From NCBI RefSeq assembly GCF_028502605.1, contig NC_079233.1:6386001-6450000 (forward strand): a stretch of DNA of 64,000 nucleotides, given 5' to 3'. The translations under genes were made by a program, and so were the position numbers. Each line of letters opens with the position of its first letter. Position 1 is the stretch's first letter. The stretch comes from Trichoderma breve (lineage: Eukaryota > Ascomycota > Sordariomycetes > Hypocreales > Hypocreaceae). A model generated the notes under the pieces. It did no database searches, had not been told where the DNA came from, and saw only the letters and a program-made list of their open reading frames with translations. Below are positions 10,343-22,558 of the stretch, piece after piece.

Positions 10343-11047
10343 ATGGTTCTCACGCACTCCACCAATCACACCTACTCCCACCCTTTCCCGACCGTCACCC
10401 TCGCCTACTTCCTGCGATACTCTTCGCCTCAGCTCAATCCCTTCGCCGCCCATGTCCTCAGCACCGACACCATCTCTAGCCATGTCGACCCGGAAACACA
10501 GCGCCTCTACACCACCCGCATCCACCTGAAGAAGAGCCGCATGCCTAGCGCAGTATACAAATTGCTGCCCGCAAGCGTTTCAGGTGGCAACTCTGGCGAG
10601 AAGGCTTCCTACATTCTCGAAACCAGTGTTGTGGACATCAAGGAAGGATGGATGAAGACGGAGAGTCGCAATCTCAATTTCACTGGTGTACTTTCCGTTG
10701 TCGAAAAGCAACACTTCAAAGTCCCCAGCTCACTTGAGGCTGTTGCCAGGAACGAGACCGACGTCAACTCCAGCGTCTCGTTCAAGTCAAGACTCGGAGA
10801 GAAGATCAGAGGAAAGATTGGTCAGGCTCAGGAGAGCAGTGGCTGGCTGCCTGGATTCCTCGGCGGACTGGGCGCAAAGGGCATCCAGCGCAGCATTGAA
10901 AGCCTTGCCTCCACCAAGACCATCGACCAGCTCAGCAAGAGCCGTGACGGCATGCGGCTAGTTCTCGAGCGCCTTCGCAACGGCGGAGTCATCGGAGTTA
11001 TGGAGAAACTCCGCCAAGAGCGCCAGAGACAGGCCGTGGCCATGTAA
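10343..11047 (+). CDS. PRELI/MSF1-domain mitochondrial lipid-transfer protein (Ups family)
   Basis: A single exon of 234 aa. Ups proteins bind Mdm35 in the mitochondrial intermembrane space and shuttle phosphatidic acid (Ups1) or phosphatidylserine (Ups2/3) between membranes for cardiolipin and PE synthesis. The N-terminus shows the family pattern TYSHPFPTVTLAYFLRYSSPQLNPFAAHV, then DTISSHVDPETQRLYTTRIHLKKSRMP and SYILETSVVDIKEGWMKTESRNLNF. The PRELI/MSF1 domain ends near residue 175. The C-terminal quarter is basic and helical. Length is slightly above the yeast proteins (175-230 aa). Ups1 or Ups2 cannot be assigned by eye. The start is the first ATG after the C/T-rich leader and matches the family start. 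Confidence 0.88.
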   Translation: MVLTHSTNHTYSHPFPTVTLAYFLRYSSPQLNPFAAHVLSTDTISSHVDPETQRLYTTRIHLKKSRMPSAVYKLLPASVSGGNSGEKASYILETSVVDIKEGWMKTESRNLNFTGVLSVVEKQHFKVPSSLEAVARNETDVNSSVSFKSRLGEKIRGKIGQAQESSGWLPGFLGGLGAKGIQRSIESLASTKTIDQLSKSRDGMRLVLERLRNGGVIGVMEKLRQERQRQAVAM

Positions 11048-12962
11048 CAAAACAAAAAACTGTACGAATGAAAGAAGCAAAAAAGAAAAACTTAAGCAGC
11101 GGTGTATGTCGGGGTTGGACGCAACCAACCAGGCCCGGGACGGATATTGCCCGCACACGCAACACCAGCTTTCATGATAACGCAACCTGTACCCCTACTA
11201 TGTATATTACCACTCTTTCCTTTTTTCTCTTAGCAAGGCGCTCTGTGTTTTCACTCGGTTTTGAATTTCTTTTCAACGGCGTCATGAGGGTTCATGGAAT
11301 GGCTGCAGCCCGAGTGCTGTGGTGCCCGAGGAGGAAAATTGACGCGTACCGAGTCACGCAGTGGGAAAATGTGTGACATCCCCTCTCTTGAATTGAGTCA
11401 AGATAACGAAAAGCAATAAAAATTGTTAACATTTTTAAACATTTGGCGTAATGTAATACTGTTTTTCTGTGGTCGTAGCCTTTAAGACACTGTTTAAACA
11501 AGGTTGATGCTACACAGACCGTCTCGTACTAAGACGTCGATCCGGAGGATCATCCCGACAGCACAGTGGACGATCCTCTGGATTAACCTTTGGTGAGTTG
11601 ACGGACTGTTCTTGTGGCGTGTATCGAGGTTAAGGATACATGCTGCCATTGTTGCCGCGTAAGTGTAGCCTAGTTGCCATGTTTTCCATCCTAGTCTGAT
11701 GTGGTGGACTGGGATTACCGTCTCGAACATTAGAGCCTCTAGCCTGGAATTTCCACGTATACATTTCCACGTATACACAGGCTGCCCGCCTTTGATTACT
11801 CGAGAGTTCAAGTCTCGATATATCGTTTTGGCGAGTGGTATGTGTACATGAGCAGCGAGGCGACGCTGACCTATCATAGGTAGCTGATGTTGGGGCAGCA
11901 TGCCTTCACTCCCACATGGTATGTCCCTTGTACTAGGAATTCCATTTGTGTGAACCTTTGAGATGATCTACGCATATGAGAGATCTGAGATCTTCCTCAA
12001 GTAACGGAGAGCATTGTAGGTACCTAGGTAGGTATGTAAATAAGATGCTTCGGGTGTATGTATTGGGTATACTACTAACAGTACTTCCCATGTTGCTGAT
12101 TTGGTTGTTTATATCTTTCTTGGCAGTTGTAAGCACAATCTATCCAACCTATCTAATCGCAGAAATGTACCTCTATCCTGCTTCCTTGCATCGTAGCATT
12201 GGCATCGATGGGCTGTCAACGCTTAAGCTGATGAAACTGTGAGTTTACAGCCTCTACGGGTAAACCATCTACCCAACTGCTTTATGATATACTCATATAA
12301 AGCATTCCTATTCTTGGCAAACCAAGGCGCCCTTTCGTCGCCTCATAGCTCTGTGGATGTGCTTCTTCGGGCAAAACCACTATAGTGACATCGCAGTGTC
12401 CACCCCCAAGGTCCCGCTGCTCTCAAACACCGATGTTCAAGCAATCCAGTGCCATTCTTGGCCGGGGCGCATCTAGAAGGTGTGGGCAGTGTTCTAGAAG
12501 CTTGGCTTGGGAAGGGTTGGAAGAATTCTAGATGGGCGGAGGTGATCTATCATTTTAATACCGAAATAAATCTATGATTGGATACCAGTTCATCTTGTCT
12601 ACTACCCAGCTACCAGCGAATGTAGCGGATTGCTTCTTCAGTTTCCACTTACGCATCGGCACACAGATATTAATAAGACTCCCTATATCAAAATGTGTTC
12701 GGGGTTTCCCGTTCAATTAATGAGGTTCTAAATGCAAGATTAATGCCGGGTACTATCCACCAACCGCCAAATGTTCCCAAAAATGTAGTGTATGTTCTAG
12801 ACACGTTCTAGGCGTATTAGTTGTTTGTATAATCCGCGTATCCCCAGAGGGGGATCTCAAAGTATTGGGTATCAAATTCCGCCCCAATTTCCATCTACTC
12901 CGATTGTCATCAAAAATATCGTAATGTTGCCGACCTCTCCCCCTTCTCTTTGCCCGCCCTCT
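11048..12962. other. Gene-free stretch with a 14-bp tandem duplication
   Basis: Almost 2 kb between converging genes. A 135-codon open frame on the minus strand (11494-11901) has no recognisable domain and contains a perfect tandem duplication of TTTCCACGTATACA (11750-11777). GGTACCTAGGTAGGTA-like steps occur near 12018-12034. A short hydrophobic open frame (11976-12242, plus) shows nothing convincing. It could be a decayed element, but I cannot support a gene. Confidence 0.45.
11750..11777. repeat. Two perfect tandem copies of a 14-bp unit
   Basis: TTTCCACGTATACA occurs twice head to tail with no mismatch. The unit is not a multiple of three, so it would shift any coding frame running through it unless the frame evolved with it. 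Confidence 0.9.
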
Positions 12963-13645
12963 TTACTCGTTCATGACCACCTCCTGCAGAAAGTTCTTGG
13001 CGAAGCGAGAACACTGCTCGAATGCCTTGTCGAAACCGTCCTGGCCGCCGTAGTAGGGGTCGCTAACCACTTCAGGCTTCTTCGTGCCGCTGTACTCGCC
13101 AAAAAGCATCACCTTGGCCTTGGAGTCTTTGTTCTCGCGCTTGAGACGTTCGAGATCCGACAGGTTGGAGAGATCCATGGCGAAGATGTAGTCGAACCTA
13201 TCAAAGTCGCTTCTCGTAATCTGGATAACAATGATTTGTTAGCCTGTGCCTCTATGTAGCTCCAAGTCCATGATTCAAGAAGCTCGAGGTCGAGAGAGGC
13301 CCAAACTTACGCGGCGCGCATCATGGTCGTAGTCGAAAATCTCGTGGCTCTCTAGCGTCTCCATTGTTCGGGAGTCTGGCGGGTCGCCGGCATGATACGC
13401 AGCTACACGGACGTTGTCCCATCGTTAGCATCTTGCCCAACATCTCGCTGCCACTTGTGCGTTGGCCGCCACTGCTGCTACTAACCCGTTCCGCAAGAAT
13501 CAATGTCGCCAATCTTGTCCTTGAACTGCGGCTGCTTTGCCAAATCTCGAAAGATCCCCTCCGCCATTGTCGAACGGCAAATGTTGCCCAAGCACACAAA
13601 CAGGACGGAAACGGGCTGGCCGGGCAATCTGGTCATGCTGGGCAT
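12963..13645 (-). CDS. LTP1: Low-molecular-weight phosphotyrosine protein phosphatase
   Basis: Model complement(12963..13220, 13311..13402, 13486..13645), 169 aa. LMW-PTPs hydrolyse phosphotyrosine through a cysteinyl-phosphate intermediate in the cytoplasm. The P-loop VCLGNICRS holds the nucleophile Cys18 and Arg24. HAGDPPDSRT and FDYDHDARRITRSDFDRFDYIFAMD follow, and DPYYGG carries the general-acid Asp. Introns have donors GTTAGT (13485) and GTAAGT (13310). The start is uncertain: in-frame ATGs lie at 13714 (192 aa), 13645 and 13636. I chose 13645 because the length then fits the family (about 155-170 aa). The 13714 start also has A at -3 and would add a 23-residue basic, Gln-rich tail. Confidence 0.9.
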
Positions 13646-15541
13646 GCTGCTGTGTCTCTTATTTTGCTGCTGCGCGGCAAAAGACGCTGTCCGGTTCGGC
13701 CGTACGGGAAACATTTGTTGTGATTTTATTATTTTCTGGTCGTTGATGCTCGGGATCATACACAAACAAGTCGAATGCAGGAGGAAACACACAGAAAACA
13801 AAAGAAAGAAAAGGGGGCTTGTGGCACAAGAGGATGTGTAAAAGGAAGGTTGAAGAGTGAAGTTGGCCGTCAATTTGGGCCTCTTAACTCTTAATAATAC
13901 AAACCATCGACTCCGTGCATGGAATATGGCATAACGACACCCCACATTACTGGCTGAAAGGCGCTGGCGAGCGGTGGGTTAAATTACCGAGTATTACCCT
14001 TGTGCCTGAGCTGAGATTGATTGCCTCCTTTCCGCCGATGTGCGTGGTTCGGTATACTCCGGAGTATATAGTCTCTGCCCGTACGAAAACAAGCACAGAG
14101 CACTACTCGCCCCCGTTGCTGGTCCAGCTCATCTCTAAAGGGCTGATGACGGGCTTATTTATAGGAACAGCAGCGATTAGCCCTTGTCTGGGCTGGGCTG
14201 GGACAGGGTGATGCGATAGAGATGTGCCGGTCTGGGATGCGGGTCTCGGGAGTGGCTGCAGTCGCTGGAATGGTCGCTGACAAGGACAAGGGCAATGCAG
14301 ACTCTTCGATGTGCCCAAAGCACTTTACTGCATGCATAAAGTAAAGTCTGCAGTTGAGAACTTTGAGATGGACGACGTGATATCAATACTGCAGCTCTGC
14401 TCTTTGGACTTACATTGATACTCGGCACTGACTACAGGTATCTTCTTTGATTGTTTGACCGCCGCTGCCGCTGGTTCTCGGCCCACTCTGCGCCACCGCG
14501 AGAGCCTGGAGAAATCAGCTGTTAGTGCTTTTAGACTGCTGATGCCATGAGCCGCCTTGCCGTCTGACGAGATAATGTTGATGAAAATTGATGCCACAGA
14601 CCCATTGAATAGGTACAGAGTGCTGTAGATTTCCAGCTCTCACCTCATGTTCCTATGGCTGAAGGTTACATTAGACCGCGGCTCTGCCTTTGGTCAAATG
14701 CAGCTTACCAAAAGAGAGCAAACCTAATATCAAGATGACAGGGCTGGCGTTCTCTAGACCAACCATCGTTCCGTCAAAAGCATGTGATATAATCTCCTCT
14801 ACCAACGATGGCAGCCGAAGACTCCATATTGATACTACAGGACATGGAGAACTTGATGGAGAGAACAGAAGATTGCACAATGATGATCGTGAAAAATGCC
14901 AAGGAGAAGGGGCTGATACACGAAGCAATGCGCGCGGCTAGAGCCCATCACATCTTGGGGTAAAACGCGATTGGCTGTGTACCGGGTCGCTCAGCCCAGC
15001 TGCGGAGAGCCAAAGAGATTCGAGCCTGTTGGTTCTTGTTCGTATCCACACACCGTTAGCGGCGCAGAGCTGATGGATCAAACGTCGTCTGTTGTACGGA
15101 GCAGCCAACCACGGCTCGTCCTGTTTGGGAGAGTATATTCAGCGGTTTTGTGGTGGCCGCGTCTCCCTGATCACGCCGCAACTCGCTCTTCTCTTCTCCT
15201 CGACTATTACTTGTCCTCTTTCTCCTTCTTCTTTCTTCCTGTCCTCCTCTCTTGATTTTCTCTTTTTTCTGAACCTATCCATTCCAGGTCCAGCACAGCT
15301 CTTCCCCCATCCTGTGCGACCAACGATATCACACCTTGTCCTTGTCTCTTGTCCAACCATCGTGCTTCACTTTTTTTTTCTTTGTTGCGCTGCGCCAGCG
15401 AGTTTGCTAGCACTCGACAGCGCTGTACCGCCCCCTACAAGCACCCTGTCCATAGCGGCTCAGCAGCACATAAACCCCTCTCTCCCCCACACCCACATTG
15501 AGAAATCCAAGCTACCTCACACAACTACACAAAGCGCAGCC
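13646..15541. other. Shared upstream region of the phosphatase and MAP kinase genes
   Basis: About 1.9 kb between divergent genes. It holds a perfect 16-bp palindrome, TATACTCCGGAGTATA (14053-14068), and long C/T tracts (15176-15270, 15365-15390) just before the kinase, which suit a fungal core promoter. Short minus-strand open frames (14325-14597, 14671-14928) have no recognisable domain. Confidence 0.5.
14053..14068. promoter_or_regulatory. 16-bp perfect palindrome TATACTCCGGAGTATA
   Basis: The two halves, TATACTCC and GGAGTATA, are exact inverted copies with CCGG at the centre. It lies about 340 bp upstream of the phosphatase start in a non-coding stretch. It could be a dimeric-factor site or a cruciform-prone repeat; the binding factor is unknown. 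Confidence 0.6.
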
Positions 15542-17170
<1,629 letters not shown>

Positions 17171-18353
17171 ATCTGCGTGTAGAGCGCAAAAGAACAGGGT
17201 TGAAATGACTTTCTGTTATATGGGAGGCGAACATGGATGGAAAAGTCTATACTGAATGCTGCACATTCCCTCATCATGACACGGAAGAGCGAAGAGACGG
17301 AAGAATTATGCAAAACAAAAGGAGTTTTATTACATTAGGAAGACTACTAGGTATTTCTTGACGCTGGATATGGGTATTAGTGAAGCGAGAATCAGCGCGT
17401 TGGAACGAGGCACAATTACTATCATCGATGAATGCTGTATACAATACACTCTGAATAGCGCATACCAGCATAATTTTCTGAATGATAAAGTGTCTTGGAT
17501 GCTGCTTTGCTCTTGTTCTCTGGTCGGACGTTGGTTGACAAACAAGGCTGACTTGGGGGCTGTCGCAACTGCAGGTAGCCGAAACGCCTTGTTGAGTTGC
17601 GAACGCATCCTGCAATCTAGCGGTAAACCTAATCGCGAACTGGTAAAGTCAATTAATTCACTTATCGTGGAACAAAGGGCATTTTGAGATATTGCGTAAG
17701 AACTAAGCTGGGCCTTGACGAGATTGGTATTCCGTAGAAAAGGGCTGTGAGATTTTAAAGCGATACGTCGTGGGGGGAAGGAAACACATGGTTACGAATC
17801 GGCGAATCACCAGGGTGGTGGTGGGTTAGTTTAGTCGTTTATTCACCGATTATGCAATCCGTGTATTTTTGGAGCACTGTGAGTCTTGTGTCTCTTTATC
17901 TTTTGAGATGATCTTTTTGAATGAAGTAATGTATTGTTAAGGCGAGTTAATAATATCTCCCCCTAATAACTAATTCTGTCTATGCGATTTCGAAAGCAAA
18001 CACAACTCCTGAACAACCTGAACTACCTAGTATGCAAGTGAAGTGAGAAGTAAGGGGAATAATGAAAAAATGACCAAAAAAATGTACATTTGCCTGCCTG
18101 CCTGCCTAGAAAATTTCGTATTGGTACCCAATTGTCATTTCCTGTTTGCCCATGAGAAAGCCCGTAAAAAAAGTGTATCTTGAAACCGAGAGAAAAAGAA
18201 AAACAAAAAGTCTTTTTAAACCCTTTCCCAACTCCCTCGTCTAAAATAGTCTTTAAAGCAAGAGAAAGTCGAAGCCAAGGAGAATAAAAGAAATTAATAC
18301 TGGAAAAAGAAAAGGAAGAAAAAAGAGCCCGTAGTTTCTAAATTGCTGGCTGT
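17171..18353. other. Intergenic, convergent 3' ends
   Basis: About 1.2 kb between the 3' ends of the kinase and the DUF3455 gene. It contains A-rich and T-rich runs and a short GCCT tandem run (about 18091-18108). No supported gene. Confidence 0.5.
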
Positions 18354-19219
18354 TTAGGACTTGGGACCGTAGAACCAGTACTGAGCAGCGTAGCTCGTGC
18401 TGTCCTGGCCAGCAGCCTTGGAACAGCCGTGAGAGTTTCCTCCAGCAGTCTCGACACGGTAGACGAACGTAGCACCCTTTGAGTTGGCAGCGTCGAGAGC
18501 GAGCCAGGCGACAGCGCCAGTGCCCTGGGGACCGGGGTCTGCACTACCAGGAGCAGGGACGGAGGCCTTCTTCGCAGCAACGACGTTGAAGCTGCCGCGG
18601 CGGAGGATGAAAGTCGGTGCGCCGTCGGTGTTGAAGAAGTGGTGGCCGAGGAAGGGCAGCTTGCCGTACTCTTCACCGAGATCGAGGGCGGCAGCGCGGG
18701 TGAAGGGACGCTTGAGAGAAGCTCCCGGGGAAGCCACTTCGACGCGGCCGACGGTGGAGTCGTTGAAGTGGAGGGGGATGGCGTGGTGGTTGAGGGCAAA
18801 GGCGGGCAGCTGGTTGAATTTCTCGATGGTGAGCGAGTTGGGGCCGGATTCCGGGTAGAGCAGGCTGATGTCGTAGAACATGGCGAGGGCGCCGGTCGAG
18901 ACTGCGTCGGCGCCGACGGAGGCGCAGGAGTAGTTTTGGATGCCGAGGCCGAGGGCGATGACTTTGAGTTCGAGGCCTGCTGGGGGAGGAGGGAGTTCGG
19001 CGGCTGAGAGGAAAAAGATGTTAGTATTGGTTTCGTTATGTGATATACGGATGTATGTGTGTGTTGTGTAAGTGGTGTAAGTGGAATTGGTTACTTACCA
19101 CCGCCGGTCAAGGGCAGAGAAGGGTCGGGCATCGGAGCTCGGCAGGATACAGTCCTTTCGACGGGTGTGCCGAGGGCCAGAGCGGCCGAGGCGAGGAAGA
19201 GAAGAGATTTGCTGAGCAT
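18354..19219 (-). CDS. Secreted DUF3455-family protein
   Basis: Model complement(18354..19003, 19099..19219), 256 aa. DUF3455 proteins are common secreted fungal proteins of unknown function, often mislabelled malate dehydrogenase in databases. The N-terminus MLSKSLLFLASAALALGTP is a clear signal peptide with probable cleavage near residue 17-19. A proline-rich linker (ELPPPPAGLELKVIALGLG) leads into the domain, which has GIQNYSC, TGALAMFYDISLLYPES, HHFFNTDGAPTF and a late VAWLALDAANSKGATFVYRVETAGG. Three or four Cys could form disulphides. The single intron has a GTAAGT donor at 19098. ATG 19219 is the first Met before the signal peptide. No enzyme activity is inferred. Confidence 0.9.
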
Positions 19220-22200
19220 CTTTGCTGCTGATATTGTCGTTTGGATTGAAGGAGGAGAGTGTATGAGTGAGAGAAGATGGAAGAGCTGAGTGCTGAGCTG
19301 AATCCAGATCTCACCCCCAAAGAGCTGGGGAAGCTCGGGATAGTTATAAGCAGACACACAAAGAGCCAGAAGCTAAGCTCATGCACAGCAGAGGCTAAAA
19401 AAGGCAGCAAGAGAATGGAAATAGAAATCCAGGCTAGGGGTCCCCCTCGGAATGGGTGTGGTCGAGGCAGCATGGCCCAGGGTCAGGTTGGTTTCTCCGC
19501 TTGGGCGCTTAGAGCGGCGGGCTGCAGTAGTGCGGTCCGTGGCATTTTGTTGCGATTGTGGTCCGGAACTTTGCGAGATCCGGGATTTATTTTTGTTTTT
19601 TCTAGTTCTTCTATTGATGACAATAATAGCTATTATGTTCTGTTTTGAGTGAGTTGTCTTGGTGTGCCATGAGGTTGATGGGGAGGCAAGTTTGACGGCG
19701 AATTGGCCTCCGTCTAAGACAAACGCACATGGATTCGCCAACTGAGACGTTGGGCTGAGATGAGATTCTGTACAAAGTCCACAATGGCCGGGAAATCGGA
19801 ATCCCAAGTCCCTCTCTCTCGCTTTGTGTGTGTGCCGCCCATGCAAGTAAGAGCCAGGGATCTTGTGTGGCTGGACTGGGGTGGTTTTTTTCTAGGTACA
19901 GTACAGTAGCAATCTTGGTTTACCCTCCAGTCTCTTGTTCTTTGTTTTTTTTTTCGGCTGGTTGCATCCGGATCAACAGACCCCAGCTGCGATCCCACTC
20001 AACTTGTTTGAGGCGCCCACTGAAGATTGCGATGAGGCCAGATGCGGGTTCGTGCAGCAATGTTTTGTCGTACGACCGCTTGTGTTGCTTTGGTGAGCCG
20101 AGGGACGGGGCGGTTCTTGGACGATTCGCGGTGTTTGACTCGATGGTGGATTGATGAACCAAGATTCTTGGCGGGCGGCAAATAGAGTGGCCTTTGATGC
20201 TATGCTACGATTTCTTCCTGTATTGCAAGACTCACGGACAATGGATTGGATGAGTGACATAGCTCGACCCGTTCTAGCTGTGTCATTCATTGCTTGTTTC
20301 GTGGCATAGCTGTCATGGGAGGCGGTCATCCAGCACTCCGGGACGCTCTCCTCCGGCCACGCAAACGACAATGGAAGTCCCCCGTCGAGAATAGAATGCT
20401 GACTGGCTTCAACTAGCTTGTTCAGCTGGTTTTAGCTGAAAGAAGCAAGATAATCCTTTTGTTCCCTTGTTTCCCTCCTTTGTCATTCACTTCCAAAGCC
20501 TGTCTCATCTGGAATCCTGTGACTGGAATACCTACTGTACGGCAGGAAACAAACAAACATCCATGGGAAGCCCTCAGCTAGAACATCGAATCCCTGCTCC
20601 CCTGGTCGCGCTGTTTTTGCTGAGCTGCAAGGCTTAGCATGGATGTCCAGACCATGTTCGCGGCCTAGGCTCAAAGGCGCAAGGCTGGCTTGGGGATTCC
20701 AAAAACGCCATGGCGCGTGTGAGATTGGGAGAGCGGAAAGTTTGATACCCGCGGCACCGCCACATGGCGCCGAGGGCTGAGGACTTTTTGGTTGGTCTTT
20801 GCTGGCTTCTTTTCTTCTCTGTTGGTTGATTGCTGTTGTTCATGCGAGGAGCTAGCTACCTAGTAATGACGACGAGTACATGAACATGTTCCCTATTGAT
20901 GGTTCGGAAGATAGACGAAGCCTCTTTTTTTTTTTTTGTCCGGATCGGCATGAATTTGGAATTGGCTGCATGTAATACGCATACTTGACGCCCTGAATCT
21001 GGTTTGTACGCGGATTTAATCTCCTTTTACTTGCTCTCTCACCTGTTTTGTGTTTCGGTAACGCTGCACAAACGTCGAACATATCAACTCAATACAAATC
21101 ACCGCAACGTACTCGTACAGGATTCAGTCCTTGTCTCGCAACTCTTCGGACTAATCACTTGCCGCATCAATACTATTCTCTCCTCCTCTCCAAAACTCGG
21201 ACCTTTTGGCCATCTTGCTAAACTGGCCTGCCCACATGGCCATCTATTTTTAGAGCAACTCCACGCCATCAAATATGGACCTCGCGCCGGCTTATAAACA
21301 CTGTCTCCACCTGTCAGCGGTCAGATTAACGAAGAACGCCGGGCTCAAAAAATGAAATTGCGAGAGTTAGCTAATCTATTGAGGGCCATGTAACTTTGAT
21401 TCCAGTTCGCCAAGAGGAGTTCCTTGCTTTGACTTGCCTGTATAGTAGATTCGATATGCTCTGTTTCCAAATCTGCTTGATTGGCAGAGGCGGTGATGGA
21501 GGGTGTTTTGTCACTGATCCTAGTGAAGTGCTGGGGTGAGGCTAACTGGGTGGTGTAAATGGGCTCAACTCTTTGATCCTTGATCCTGCGCATCCTCCGA
21601 CTTGGGTGAGTTGGTTATGTAATTACAGCTAATTCTTATATTTGATCATCCTTTGCTTGTATCTCTTTTGCACTTTTGACTCTCGCTGGCTCGGCTGTTG
21701 GCTCGCAAAAAGCCAATCCGTTGGTTATGATTAAGTCTGCCTTGAACAAGCGCTGCTCGGAAGTTGAAACCTCCGGCGGCCACGTCGCCTGCTGCTAGCC
21801 GCTCCTTGGGCTGAATACTCTTCTACTATAAATGATTGAGCCTTACAAACAGCGTAAAACTTCTGTTGGATTGCCGAAAAACACATTGTGTTGGTTGGCA
21901 AAGGATTTGTAGTGGCCATTGCTTTGGGCTAACCAAGGCCGGCTGTGTCCTCGATCCATCTTCGATCCATCCAACGCGCTGGTTGCACTAACAGCACTTG
22001 AGTCTACTAGTAAAGGCATTGTCACATATCGAAGGATGCGATAGATCGCCTGCACATGTACCGAGCATTGGACTGTATGCATGTTGAAGAGAAACAGGTT
22101 AGTGTCGAGGTGCTGGTGGTTTGCTTGATGGCTCGCTTCATCTAGCTTCAGCATTATTCATCTGTCTAAATTAAGATGGACATGGTTGGCTATATATTCT

Positions 22201-22558
22201 CATCTCTCTGCACTGATAAGCTCTCTTCCTCGCCTGTCTACGTTCTACTGAGACACTGCAGTCCTTTTTTGAGTGGTACGTGCACATGCAGCTTCTCTGG
22301 AGAAGAAACTCAACGTTTGAGACTTTCATATACATTCATGACTCTGCTACGATCCGGTAACAATATTAACTAATAATAACTCCTGCTCATATGTCCATCT
22401 TCTTCTCGTATCTCATAATGCCGTACCTAATATCAGGCATGCAAGTCGTTAGGTCATCTTAACAGTTCTGAATCAGTCTGCGATGCTGGATAAGCCTCCA
22501 TAACTGGCCAACAACTCTGTATTTGAGTCATGTCCGACACCCTTCATGTCAGGCCCAA
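19220..22558. other. 3.3 kb gene-free stretch upstream of the DUF3455 gene
   Basis: No open frame here shows a recognisable domain or coherent splice pattern. A minus-strand TATAAC-like box at about 19344-19349 lies some 125 bp upstream of the DUF3455 start. A long T run is at about 20925-20937. The stretch is unusually long for this gene-dense window. It may hold a distal promoter or a non-coding RNA, or a gene I fail to recognise. Confidence 0.45.

Noticed and set aside
11800..11825. CGAGAGTTCAAGTCTCG hairpin resembling a tRNA T-arm
   Set aside because: The loop is shifted by one base from a true T-loop, and no matching acceptor stem, D-arm or anticodon arm is present upstream.
11976..12242. 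Hydrophobic 88-codon open frame (LRVYVLGILLTVLPMLLIWLFISFL)
   Set aside because: Apolar stretches arise readily in T-rich DNA. No signal for a real small membrane protein beyond hydrophobicity.
14325..14928. Two minus-strand open frames between the phosphatase and kinase genes
   Set aside because: No domain, no convincing donor-acceptor pair joining them, and they lie in a probable promoter.
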